61,647 nt of DNA from Perkinsus olseni (Eukaryota; Perkinsozoa; Perkinsida; Perkinsidae), in assembly GCA_013115135.1 (NCBI GenBank), contig JABANP010000305.1, positions 1 through 61,647 on the forward strand. Direction: 5' to 3'. This document shows, one piece after another, positions 52,071 through 61,647 of the stretch (position 1 is its first letter; each line of letters begins with the position of its first letter). The notes under the pieces were generated by a model. The model searched no databases and was not told where the DNA came from. It was given only the letters and a program-made list of their open reading frames with translations. Both the position numbers and the translations under genes were made by a program.

Positions 52071-52327
52071 AATGAACAGCTGTTGTAACGCTCCGGGAGT
52101 ATGGTTTTCTAGCAAGCTGTGGATCGCACAAACGGGAGCCCCATTTTGTAGGGAAATCGCTGGGGAGCGCATCAAATACCGTACTCAGCGTTTCGAGTCT
52201 CTTGGATGACCCTTACTTTCTCCTCCGACGGAGGCTCTTCTCCAGTGGAATCGCCTCCTTGACGGGTGCCCGGATGACTCACGACTCTCAGGGATCCTCT
52301 ACGAACGAACTTCCCGTAGCCGCCTGC

Positions 52328-52349
52328 GGAAAGGACCTTTCCGAAAGGT
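52328..52349. repeat. 22-mer palindromic insertion site (perfect)
   Basis: Target GGAAAGGT. Confidence 0.85.
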
Positions 52350-52841
52350 CATCGTTGACATGAGAGGAACTCGACAAAGTCGCGGACACGTAGTGACCGT
52401 CGCGGAGCGCTGAGGAGATGTCTGTTACTGGTCTTATAGGGTGGCTCCTGGGGATTGGAGTATCTCTTCAATAATACTCTTCCTCTTGGTCGATGACATT
52501 CTGACAGACCAAAGACTTCGGTCTGTGGTGGTCGCCACCGTGACGAAGCTCATGCTTGATACACATGGTCGAATTCGCCGTGTTTGATTTTCTCTCGGTA
52601 AAGCTCCCAAATCACGGAAGGATATACCAACTAATACGGTTCTTCTAAAAGGACTCCCTATAATTTCAAATTCCGTTGATCGCGTAGCGGAGGTAAATTA
52701 GCACACTGCCTTGGTTTCACGCGTGCCTACTCTACTGTCTTCAAGAATGTGCCATGCTCACCCTTCGACAGCATCCGTCGGCTCCAGGACAATGGTTCCG
52801 CCACTCAGGTTAATACCTGAGCACTCCCATAGTTCCTCGCT

Positions 52842-52863
52842 AAAGCCATTGGCTTTAAGCCAA
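52842..52863. repeat. 22-mer palindromic insertion site (perfect)
   Basis: Target AAAGCCAA. Confidence 0.85.
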
Positions 52864-53022
52864 TATCAGTACATGCAATCTCTTCTTCTCCGTTCATGAA
52901 TCGAACTGACTCCATGAATCGCCTAAGACACCAGTTGAGTTGGGACGAACATCAGAACTTCACTGAATACACTGTAGCGGATAGGCTCCACCGAGACGCA
53001 CCCAGATTGCACCCTCTAATCA

Positions 53023-53050
53023 GTTCCGACTTCGACTCGGAACTTCCGAG
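53023..53050. repeat. 22-mer site with 6 extra bases
   Basis: Target GTTCCGAG. All three parts are perfect, but CTTCGA separates the first from the second. Confidence 0.6.
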
Positions 53051-53700
53051 TGAATTCAGCAAGACGATTGGTCAACTTCATGTCCTGATGCCCCTAGTAG
53101 CGCGGTTTCGTGCTGGAATACTGGAGGAGCTCGCAATGCGAGCCTTGCATGCAAGTGTCGGAAGTTCGTCGAGAAGCAACCCCGAAGCATCAGCGAGCTA
53201 AGTCACTGTCCAACCCTGTGAGGAGCAGACTTGCAAAACGATGCTTTCCTTTCCTGGACAAAGGCCCGAAGCAGACCGCACACTATTCACTCCTATTCGG
53301 TCACTCCGAGAAAGCAAGGCACTTTGATCTGCCTGTCCCAGCTCTGGCAACCGGTCGTTTTCAACCACTGATAAGGCGTTCGATGTACATCACATCTCGA
53401 TGTGTGTGGATACTATAATAATACGGTGGTCACTGCTGCAATATCCACTGGATGTTGTCGGCGAATTGGGGCGAACCGAAAGTATCAGGCTCATCGAATC
53501 TTACACAGAACCGCTCTTCATCCTTTGCGGAGGGAACATGGCGGGTATTTCTGATATTGCGTTTTTCAGCTTCTCCGCTTCTTCCGGCAGCAGGATACCG
53601 GCAACTGAGCGAAGGCTAACCGTGCGTCATGATTTTCATGATTTTCATGATGGTGAAGTGCGCTCTATTGACCGAGGCAAATTTTCGGTATTCGTTCAGA

Positions 53701-53722
53701 CCAGGACCGTCCTGGCAGGACG
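53701..53722. repeat. 22-mer palindromic insertion site (perfect)
   Basis: Target CCAGGACG. Confidence 0.85.
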
Positions 53723-54372
53723 GACTTCGCCCGACGAAGCCGGTCGCTCGCACTCACGTAGCTCCATAAGCTCTGTTCTACACTCGTAGACAGCACTGAA
53801 GTCATGACAACTCCTCAACTCTTTCAATACCTGATCCGAAAGTAAATCTCCGGCTCATTCAGCTACACGGAGATACCCCGTTTGAAACTGTCAGACCGCT
53901 TGTTCCGGATAGTTCGCATTAGTGACAAGAGTTCTAGAGAGTCTGTAGGCAAGCTTTGCGCCTGTGAATCCGCGTAGAGACTTGGTCGCATTGAACTGGG
54001 TCTCTGTTTTCCGTTTCATTCTTCAGCAAAGGCCCCCCCGCAACGCTTACTGGATGCAAATTGGATATGGATGCTCCTAAACGATTCAGGCCGTAAATCG
54101 ACAGCCACTCAGTCAGCAGGTCCTTGCCGGGTCCAGGGCTGATCTGGAACAGGGGCTGCCGACAATCTACCATCCAGCACAGTTTAGGCGAGCAGGCCGA
54201 GGTAACCTCGGCGAGGCTTCAGGACTTCGACACCGAGTTGAACTCGGCGAGTTCTCACGCTGATGATGGATCCGCCAACTGAGATCTCTTGACCGGCCAT
54301 CAGCTCTACCGAACGATCCCACCTGAATGAGGCTCTGAATCATCAGTATCTCGATTGGATTGGGTGAGTGTG

Positions 54373-54394
54373 CACACACAGTGTGTGACACACT
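54373..54394. repeat. 22-mer palindromic insertion site (perfect)
   Basis: Target CACACACT. Confidence 0.8.
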
Positions 54395-54446
54395 TTACTG
54401 ACATACTTTGCGTGCATCTTTGACAAAGGTGCAAGGTCTATCCTGA

Positions 54447-54475
54447 CTTCGCTACATAGCAGCTATGTTGCGAAG
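54447..54475. repeat. Long odd palindrome (14+1+14, one mismatch)
   Basis: CTTCGCTACATAGC and GCTATGTTGCGAAG around one A. Confidence 0.75.
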
Positions 54476-54484
54476 CGAGTGTAC

Positions 54485-54506
54485 GTTGAGTCACACAACT
54501 TGTGTG
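54485..54506. repeat. 22-mer palindromic insertion site (1 mismatch)
   Basis: Target GTTGTGTG. Confidence 0.75.
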
Positions 54507-54577
54507 AGTTTGGAAAGCGGTCAATGACCGCAATCGTATGACATACGATGATAAATTCGGCCACAATCTCGCGAAAG

Positions 54578-54599
54578 CTTTACGCCGTGAAGTTCACGG
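54578..54599. repeat. 22-mer palindromic insertion site (1 mismatch)
   Basis: Target CTTCACGG. Confidence 0.75.
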
Positions 54600-55929
54600 T
54601 GAAGCGTGAGTACCAACTCTGGTGAATGGCGCTCATGAATCTACGACCAGTTCGCTTGCGCATTGTTTCGCTGAGCTGGAAAGCTAGAATTGCGCGTCAC
54701 CTCAGCTGCTCAGCTCGTTTAAGCTGAGCTTGAGGGATGCACTGTACGGTACAGTGCAGGGTTGTTCGGTTGTACGTTACAGTCTGTACCCAAGGCATCA
54801 ATGGTCTTCAGCCGAGCCTACCGGAGTTTAACCCAAGTTCCACTCCCGTTGTACTGATAAGACGCATCTTGAAGAAAGTATCTATCGAGGAGTGAACTGT
54901 CGTGGCAGTTTATGCATCACCGTTTCGGCTAACGAACGGGGGTTCCCGAGTGGGAATTCGCAGCTTCCGCAGAAGAGAATTTCCTCGAAAGGGATACTAA
55001 GACAATTTTGCGGTGAAGACACTCTTCGAGAGCACACTCTCATACCAACGTTGAATGAGTCATACTGAGAGGTCTGGTGATGGTATTTGACAGTGGCATG
55101 CTTCGGGGCCAGCTCGACTCCTTCTATGTACCTGATAATCAGCTGTCATCGACCCAAATTACGAAGTTTCGACGTTGTTAGAAAGGTATGGATGACAACA
55201 ACAGTTTCAGGCACGATGCCAGAACGACGCGAGACGAGGTTTCTTTCAACGAGGGACTTAACGCACTTCCAAATCCTGCCAAAACTGATGTAATACGTCG
55301 TCCTGCTGACAATCGGGTCTGCTGCGTGAATTTCCGGACTTTCCGCATTCCACAACGAAATGATCGATATGTTCCAACCCTCGAAATTATAGCCTCACAA
55401 TGTGACGTCTTTTGAAGATTCATCGCTTCCGAAGGTCTCTCCGGCTGGGCTTCCGATTAGCATATCTAAGACTGGCCGTGAAATTTCCATTCTCGCGAGC
55501 TCCGCACTTCTCACGGTGAAGCGCGTTCGCTTACACGAATTTGCCTTCGAAAGTGCCAGAGCTGCACAGGAGGCCCAAGTCAGTCGGGCCGGAGTCCATC
55601 TCCTCCGCCGTCATCACTGGAAGGAAATCCCTCTTGCTGGGGCTCACCAGTCGAGCCCAGCGAGTGTTAGTCGATTCCGCTGCGTCGGCGGGTGAAGGAT
55701 CTAGCTTGGTCTGAAAGAGGGGCCACGAAGATTGGCGGTGAAGTGTCCAAGCAACCAGGAAGCCCAATAAACTGATGCCCTTCTTCAAGCCGGGTAATCG
55801 TGTTCTCACTCAGTGAGAGACACTCACATCTGACGTTGCAGGGGCATTCAATCGCGTCGTTGGTGAAGCGTATCCTCTGGTAGGGGAAGGAGAGACAATA
55901 TCCATAAGCTGTTGGAAACAACGTCCTGC

Positions 55930-55951
55930 TCAAGCCAGGCTTGACAAGCCT
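55930..55951. repeat. 22-mer palindromic insertion site (perfect)
   Basis: Target TCAAGCCT. Confidence 0.85.
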
Positions 55952-56244
55952 TGAGCCTCAAGGTGGTACTGATTACTCTTTGCACAAGCCGTCGGATCCA
56001 AAAAAATGGCAACCAAAGACCGATATGGTTTGCTGAATGATGATGTAAACGGGTCATCAAGAGCTCTCCGGGCAAGTCTTGCTCACCAAAAGGTATTCCC
56101 CCGTGCTCCACACCGCACGTTTCCGACTGTACGGCAGAATATGGATGGACTGAGAGTGACTCGATGAGATGGATGGTTATGAGATGAGATGGACTTGATA
56201 ACTGATCACTCGCAATGCAATTCTGTCCCGAAATTCAGGGCTTT

Positions 56245-56281
56245 ATACGAAGTCTATTCAGGGCCTGAATAGACTTCGTAT
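56245..56281. repeat. Longest odd palindrome (18+1+18)
   Basis: ATACGAAGTCTATTCAGG and its exact reverse complement around one G. Confidence 0.9.
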
Positions 56282-57104
56282 GAAGCGGGTCATTATACCG
56301 TTGATTTGCCGGACACGTCTGCGGAGGAGACTGTGCTCAATCTCGCCGATTCGTCGCTCTCTATTGTGCCCATCACAATGAGACCTGCGCACAGTCACTT
56401 TACACGCTGCCAGTGTGTAAGGTAGTCTCGCGCTCCGAGCCTCGCTCTGAACTCCAGGAGCCCGGCTCGTCTGCAGCGGCTTCGGCCCAAGCAGCACGCA
56501 CGCGCGACGTGCGCCATGCTGCCCACAACGGCGCGTCCGCACAATCAATCACATGGCCAGTGGAATATGCACCTACTGCCTCGAAATCAACCCCAGAGAC
56601 GGCGTTATTGAGAGCGCATAATGTTAGTTTGTAGCCCGAGACTATGAGCCAAGGATGCTACTGTTTCCCCAAGGTAATGGGCCTCCACGAAGGCCATTTG
56701 ACGCCAGCATGGGAGCAACTGGGCACTGAGTCTCAGTGACTGAGAAGTTGTGCGGCACAAGTGGCAACCAGAGACTGGAGACAAGCGTGTACGTTGTGGT
56801 CGGCGCAAGCCGCATTCTCTAGCCGAGCTGGTGGTGCATAAGCGAATGGAAAGATCCCTGCGAGCTCACCTAGTAGTAGGAGGGTGGAGTCAGCGACTTC
56901 CTTCCGCGTCCGTAGAGGGAAAAATGTTTGTCTCACGCTCGGAAATTCGCGTTCCCCAGCACTCTCCCTAGAGGTCTTCTTTAGAAGGACTGCACACTAC
57001 GGCAGCACAAGCGACTAGGATTCCTGCAGTATCTTCGTAGCGTGAGCGAGAGTGGAATTGGAGCTTGCGATGTGTCTTGAGAATGACAATCTTGGCTCAT
57101 TGCG

Positions 57105-57125
57105 TAGGGAGTCCCCTAAGGGGAC
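57105..57125. repeat. 22-mer palindromic insertion site (one base short)
   Basis: Target TAGGGGAC, first arm lacking one G. Confidence 0.65.
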
Positions 57126-57216
57126 TCGGACTATCCAAGTTGGACCGCCTTTCTTACTTTAGGATCACACGTGATTCAGCACTCCCGGTGTTAAACATTG
57201 AGATATCCTTCATCTA

Positions 57217-57423
57217 ATGAGAGTTCTTTCGATTTCCACCTTCGTCGCTGCCCTCGTCGCGGTACTCTTCATCGCGGGATGCGGCCACTCCAGTGAGAAG
57301 TCTCGAGTTCAATTGGTAAACCGATCTCTCTCGTGTTCAGATAAGAAAACTACTACCGGAAAACCAACGACCAGAGCTCCGACTACTAGAGCCCCGACAA
57401 CTACCCGCCCTACAACTCGATAG
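57217..57423 (+). CDS. Small secreted Thr-rich (mucin-like) protein
   Basis: A 68-codon ORF with a clear signal peptide or lipobox-like start (MRVLSISTFVAALVAVLFIA, then GCGHSS). A short central part is followed by a Thr/Pro/Arg repeat tail (TTRAPTTRAPTTTRPTTR). Such tails are typical O-glycosylation regions. It ends with TAG. It may be complete or a first exon. No family is recognised. It lies in the repeat-rich half, with palindromic 22-mers on its left. Confidence 0.6.
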   Translation: MRVLSISTFVAALVAVLFIAGCGHSSEKSRVQLVNRSLSCSDKKTTTGKPTTRAPTTRAPTTTRPTTR

Positions 57424-58184
57424 AGATGGTCCGCCAACGGCCCTGCCACTGTGGCAGCCTGGCACGCTTCTTCAAGGCTCAACGGCCACTAGTTCACTCT
57501 TCTTCTACGGATCGCTTAGTCGTTTCCAGAACGGTTGTGGCGCAACCCTTCGTACAGGGTTGGATAATGCAGTCGTTCTACCCCATTCTCTTGCTATGGC
57601 GCTCTCATCTCTCGCGGTAACGGTTGGCCTCATTCTTCATTGACCAAAGCTTATTCGACGTAAATCTTGAGTTCGAGTAACTTCCGTCGAATGGGCTCAG
57701 CCGATGAGAGGTGCTCGCGTCGAGTTGAAGCGAGCCAGCTTGAACCAATTGAGAACAGAGAGCCCTATACGCCTCCATTCACCACAGAGATCAGGTGATT
57801 TAATGTGAAAATATGATTCAATCATCCACATTACAAGTCATTGTTCTCTTCGAGGTCAGACTAACTTAATCGGTAAATCCGTGAAAGGGACACTGTTTTA
57901 CGCCCTTGATAACCTTCATAGGCGGCAAATCACATCCAAAATTCGAAAAAAGCCATTCGCCATTGTTTCAAACTATCAGCGCTAATCACTGATTAGCCGA
58001 CACCATTGATGAAATTCATCAGATGAGTGCCGTAAAACTGTATAACGCCTGAAGCTGGTGCAACTAGGACTACTAGTGTTAACAAGCGTAGCCGGGTGTT
58101 TCCGTTGGCAATGCCCGTTTCTGGGATTACTTTGGTACATGAAGATAAACTTCATGGAGATGGTATTGAATATCCATATAATGG

Positions 58185-58206
58185 GCCCCGTTACGGGTCC
58201 CCTGTA
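58185..58206. repeat. 22-mer palindromic insertion site (weak)
   Basis: Target about GACCCGTA, with three to four mismatches. Confidence 0.45.
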
Positions 58207-58600
58207 GTCCTGGGAGTCACTGGAAATACTGGAATTCTGAGCGAACAAAAGGCGTCAGATAATATCCATCGTCGCCGGTCTCGCCGCACGATAGGACCTC
58301 CTCAGACCTCTCGGGTGAGGCCCAACTGTAAGAAGGCGCTGGAACGTCCCAAGCGTGATCCAAAGTACCCCTCAGCGAAGGGAGGCCGAGTCCCTCTCAC
58401 AAGAATGCACTGGCAAGGGCAACCGCGCACGCTGGCCGCGAGACGAGACATGGCCTACAGACGACACCCGTCTCCTTCGCGGCGCGATTTATCATCCTTT
58501 GCGACATATACTTATCGATAGGAGCCATGAGTACTCGAACAAAAGAGAAATGCAGAGCGATATATTGCTACCGGTACGGGATTCTGGACTAGGACCCTCA

Positions 58601-58622
58601 CAAAGGCAGCCCTTGAAGGGCT
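58601..58622. repeat. 22-mer palindromic insertion site (1 mismatch)
   Basis: Target CAAGGGCT. Confidence 0.75.
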
Positions 58623-58991
58623 TTACAGTTGTGAATTCTACAACGTGGAACAGCTTTCATTGGCTTGGTCGGATCGCTCGAGTTTCGCCACAGCCCTGGG
58701 AACTGTCCACAACCGTAGGCAATCATCGTAATCCGTGTTAGTGGCAACTCTACAGTGTAAACAGCTGATTGGCTCCACCCTTCAACATGTGCCGAAGAGA
58801 GCTAAAAAATGTGCTCTTTCTAAGAATTTGTTGTGCAGTGTATGCGCGCGCTCAACAGTAGGACCTATTGAGTAGGCCTTCAAAGCCAACGGCACCTGGT
58901 CTTGCCTTCTGGTACCTCTTTGCTACCCGAACCTCGCTGCTCAACAAAGTTTGTTGTTACTTTTGTTTGAACAGTGCTGTTTTCTAACCCC

Positions 58992-59453
58992 ATGTTGTTC
59001 ACGTCTCTCCTCATGCAAGTAATCATCAATGGTTATGCCCAGCCCTATCCAGACGGTATTTTTAGAGGCTTTGCAGAAAATCCATACATCTTCATCGACG
59101 TTACTTTCCACGAGGATATCCCAAGCTCATGGGTGCACATGGAGGTCAAGTGCGACAAAAATAAGGCCGATGCAGCCAGCGCCATACTGGACATCACGGA
59201 GGATCCCGTCTATCCCGGCGAGTTTGCCGTCGATATTGACGATGACGAATACACCGGGATGATAGACAAGTTGAATGAGATATGCCAAGATCGGGAATTC
59301 ATCATTGACGACTTCTCGCGGTTCAAGGAGGTCACCGAAGGTATCCAGTTTCAGGTTGACGAGGAGGGCCGATTGGTGGATATCATGAGAGTGACTGACT
59401 CGGAAACTCATTTCCGAGAGGGCCCGGAGATGTATGCCGAGACGTTACCATAA
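58992..59453 (+). CDS. Putative secreted acidic protein
   Basis: 153 residues from the ATG at 58992 (the frame opens six codons earlier at a GTG). The start MLFTSLLMQVIINGYAQPYP looks like a signal peptide with cleavage after YAQ. The mature part is acidic (DIDDDEYTG, QVDEEGRLVD) and has two Cys. It stops with TAA followed by another TAA. No family is recognised. The ORF is uninterrupted while palindromic inserts lie on both sides, which argues that it is maintained. Confidence 0.65.
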   Translation: MLFTSLLMQVIINGYAQPYPDGIFRGFAENPYIFIDVTFHEDIPSSWVHMEVKCDKNKADAASAILDITEDPVYPGEFAVDIDDDEYTGMIDKLNEICQDREFIIDDFSRFKEVTEGIQFQVDEEGRLVDIMRVTDSETHFREGPEMYAETLP

Positions 59454-60174
59454 TAAGCGTGCAGTCCGGCGGATAAGCTATCATCAAACACCTCTAGCTA
59501 CCAAGAACCGTGGTAGACGAGCCCTCTAGCTCGGCCCGCAAGTCGCTCAGTTGAACCCTGTCATGTATCATTTCTTCACTTTCGGACTAATACCAGATGC
59601 TCGTTGTGATTAGCTGATCAACACTCTGGCATGCTCGCCTTGAATTCGGTTCGTCAATCTCATGGAGAGGCTGGGATATGTTATTAGTGGATAGTTCCTA
59701 TTAGGATACTGGTCTTGTTTGCACCATTTTTAAGGACGTCGTAGTATGATTCGCTGTTCCACGAGAAAGCCCCATTCCTGGTCGCAGGAACAGTATGCGA
59801 ACGAGAGGGCGCGATCGCCCACCTCTCTACCTAGTGCAGTTGACTTAACCGTGTTGACTTAACACTCGAGGTGCAACTGAGAACCGTGGAGACCGGATAA
59901 TGAGAAACGCGCAAATTCCAAAAAGCCAACGTGGTTTTCCGACTATCACGATGGCTTTTTGCTTTTATGCAGTGAAAACGCGGAACTTCCGCGTTATCCC
60001 TGACATAGGAATCTCCTATTTAATAGGAGATAGTTTTTAGCGGTGGCCACTTCATACTGAACCAGCGCTTCTCGTAGTGTTTCCGTAGTTTCCGTCGAGG
60101 AAAGCTAAAAGACCTTCGGAAATGAAGTTTACCATCTCGCCTATACCGTAGAGGTTAATAACACACTGATCCAC

Positions 60175-60196
60175 AACCTGATTCAGGTTACCTGAA
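60175..60196. repeat. 22-mer palindromic insertion site (perfect)
   Basis: Target AACCTGAA. Confidence 0.85.
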
Positions 60197-60310
60197 CAAG
60201 AATATACGATTATTTATGGAACGGCATTACCTGTCTCACAGCTGCTAAAGGAAACCCTTTAATATATGCAGTTGTGCAAGTGCACAACTGCGGCTTGCCG
60301 CTGGTTGATG

Positions 60311-60332
60311 ACTTTATGATAAAGTCTTTATC
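60311..60332. repeat. 22-mer palindromic insertion site (perfect)
   Basis: Target ACTTTATC. Confidence 0.85.
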
Positions 60333-60494
60333 AGCGTAGTCTAAGAAAGGTAGAATCTCAGGCCTCCGCTTCAAATGGTTCCCGAATAACAATATAGCCT
60401 CTCACGGCCCGGATTATCGGCATTGTCCACTATTCCGATTATTCACGATTCTATCTTGCGAATCATTCACTACACCTTTTAAATGCCTATTTCG

Positions 60495-60712
60495 GGGTCA
60501 GTAAGATCAATTTCGCAGGGCGGGCGAACACCCGCGCCAAGATATGCCTTAGTAAAATCAATTTCGCAAGCGCGCGCGATAGTACAATCAATTTCGCCAG
60601 TGCGCGCTATAGTACAATCAATTTCGCCGGCATCCTCGAAGTAAGTCCAATTTCGACGAAATGCGGAAATCAATTTCGCCGGTAGTACATTCAATTTCGC
60701 TGCAGTGACGAA
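60495..60712 (+). repeat. Tandem array with TCAATTTCGC core
   Basis: Seven or eight copies of (A)TCAATTTCGC occur at uneven spacing. The best unit is TAGTACAATCAATTTCGCCA followed by GTGCGCGC, about 30 bp. Confidence 0.75.
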
Positions 60713-60739
60713 TTCTGACGTCCGACTGTTGTAGGCTGG

Positions 60740-60975
60740 CCGTTTCGCCTATCATAATGCCAAATCCTAGTCACAAATCCGATTATGAGAGCTACCGTGG
60801 CATCAGTGACGAAAGTCATTATGACTCCCATGATGACAGTCTCCAGGGCTCAGTCGAGGGAGATGGCCCAATCTCGCCTCGTCGCCAGCCACGAGAGAAA
60901 TCCAAGAAGCACAATGCCACGGTAGCTCTATAATCGGATTTTGTGACTGTAGATTTGCATTATGATAGGCAAAAC
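60740..60975. repeat. Long inverted repeat (arms about 60 bp, spacer about 110 nt)
   Basis: The left arm GCCTATCATAATGCCAAATC...GAGCTACCGTGGCAT matches the reverse complement of ATGCCACGGTAGCTC...GCATTATGATAGGC with few differences. Confidence 0.85.
60757..60933 (+). CDS. 58-codon ORF spanning the inverted repeat
   Basis: It begins MPNPSHKSDYESYRG inside the left arm, runs through an Asp/Ser-rich then Arg/Lys-rich spacer (SHYDSHDDSLQG, PRRQPREKSKKHN), and ends NATVAL-TAA inside the right arm. Codon periodicity is plausible but the ORF is short. It could equally be the transcribed loop of a hairpin RNA. Confidence 0.35.
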   Translation: MPNPSHKSDYESYRGISDESHYDSHDDSLQGSVEGDGPISPRRQPREKSKKHNATVAL

Positions 60976-61544
60976 AACCAACCCTGATCTCGATCGAACA
61001 TTCGTCACTACAAAATGAATTCCTACCGGCAAAGTATTTCCACATTTCGTCGAAAGTGAACTTACGTCGAGATACTCATTATTATACGCACTGGCGAAAT
61101 GATTTCGTAAATCGTTCACGACATATCTTAACGCGAGTGTTCGCTATATCTCTGACTTTTACAAACTGACGACTAAAAAGTAATACTATCTCAAGCGAAC
61201 ACTCTCTCCCCTAACAAAACACTCAGGACTTTGCAATCAGTACCTCCCAAAGGTAGCTCAAGACCGCCACACCGATAATGAGCGGATTGCAGAATAATCG
61301 AGATGGAGACAGAAAAGGATGGAACTTTTGTGAAGAGCTAACCATAATAAAACACTCGTACCTCAACGGTACAGCGAAGCTCTCGGCCAACAGCAGTGGA
61401 CGCGCAAAAAGTCACGTCTGTCAACTACGCTGGCACAACTATAGAACAAAGTTAACTAGACATAGAGAAATGAAAGAGAAATTACCAACCTCAGATACGA
61501 TCGTTATGATAACTACTTCGAGGAACAATAAACTAAAGCACAAT
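60934..61544. other. Spacer
   Basis: Nothing is recognised beyond the right arm of the inverted repeat. Confidence 0.5.
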
Positions 61545-61647
61545 TTAGAACTTGACAGGACCAGCGTGCCACAGCTGCCAGTGCTTCTCCCAGGTCTTCT
61601 TGAACTTCCAGAACCCGACGAAGGCATTGAAATTGACGTTAGACACG
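61545..61647 (-). CDS. C-terminal exon of an unrecognised protein (cut by window edge)
   Basis: The minus strand is open from the window edge to a TAA at 61545-61547. It codes a Trp/Lys-rich end (FVGFWKFKKTWEKHWQLWHA, then GPVKF). The aromatic-basic composition is distinctive but I cannot name the family. Confidence 0.5.
   Translation of the reverse strand, partial: VSNVNFNAFVGFWKFKKTWEKHWQLWHAGPVKF

Larger units (their letters stand above)
51100..57216. other. Six-kilobase stretch, palindrome-rich, no recognised gene
   Basis: ORFs of 60-130 codons occur on both strands but none has family features. At least 11 rule-type 22-mers and several longer palindromes are scattered through it. Confidence 0.5.
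57424..58991. other. Spacer between two secreted-protein ORFs
   Basis: It contains 22-mer-type sites at 58185 and 58601. The ORF at 58096-58521 has no ATG at its start and contains such a site, so I do not call it a gene. Confidence 0.5.
59454..60490. other. Spacer with palindromes and a long-loop hairpin
   Basis: AAAAAGCCA and TGGCTTTTT (about 59930-59970) enclose 24 nt. The 22-mer sites at 60175 and 60311 are the rightmost seen. No gene is supported. Confidence 0.5.

Noticed and set aside
52896..53789. ORFs of 101-129 codons as genes
   Set aside because: They overlap a rule-type 22-mer (53701) and a 22-mer-like site (53023) and show no family features.
58096..58521. 141-codon ORF as a gene
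   Set aside because: It has no ATG at its start, contains a palindromic site and has low-complexity basic content.
32191..60332. Rule-type 22-mers as sequencing or assembly artefacts
   Set aside because: Artefactual foldbacks vary in length and would hit genes and the left half too. Here the gain is always 14 bp and several sites have since mutated.
32191..60332. Ordinary polymerase template switching as the explanation
   Set aside because: Template-switch mutations give variable lengths. A fixed 8-nt target with symmetric one-base losses is not expected. I keep it only as a fallback.
60495..60712. CRISPR-like array
   Set aside because: Spacing is irregular, the repeat core is only 10 bp, and the genome is eukaryotic.

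Overview
The window is nuclear DNA of a eukaryote. Genes are split by many very short GT-AG introns; those I could phase are 42-53 nt, mixed with a few of 300-960 nt. The proteins (mitochondrial branched-chain E2, NatC subunit NAA35, CFIm25, PP2C, RINGv E3, Mei2-like RRM, POT and DMT/CRT-like transporters) and the tiny introns fit an alveolate. I favour a Perkinsus-like protist, but that is inference from gene content.

Left half (1 to about 31 kb) is gene-rich. In order: the end of one POT transporter and a complete POT paralogue (+); a CFIm25/NUDT21-like gene (-); a long E2 gene with two lipoyl domains (-, 12.0-5.7 kb); an unrecognised multi-exon gene (-, about 15.9-13.4 kb); NAA35 (-, 19.8-16.1 kb); an SLC35/DMT transporter (+); a Mei2-type RRM protein (+); two tandem CRT-like transporters (-), the second 5'-truncated; a small putative secreted protein (-); and a compact RINGv membrane E3 (-). 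Introns and spacers carry dispersed repeats: a recurring GC-rich motif ending GGCGCGCGGTC, tRNA-derived units, and a small hairpin element.

Right half (about 31.7-60.4 kb) is repeat-rich. It holds several copies of decayed mobile sequence (hAT-like transposase fragments, a dead reverse transcriptase), one intact LINE (39.77-44.07 kb) with a 12-bp target duplication and an unusual Tudor-like segment between endonuclease and RT, a PP2C gene, two small secreted-protein ORFs, and a foldback-like element.

The most striking observation is in the right half. About 40 short sites obey one exact rule: an 8-mer x1..x8 is replaced by x1-x7, then the reverse complement of x1-x8, then x2-x8. The result is a 22-mer and a net gain of exactly 14 bp. 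At least 24 sites are perfect by eye. Aligning duplicated repeat copies shows the same locus with and without the 14-bp gain at about ten positions. The geometry matches hairpin ends expected at an 8-bp target duplication after hAT-type excision, and hAT-like coding remnants lie nearby. I saw no such site in the left half, in the LINE, or in the recognisable genes.
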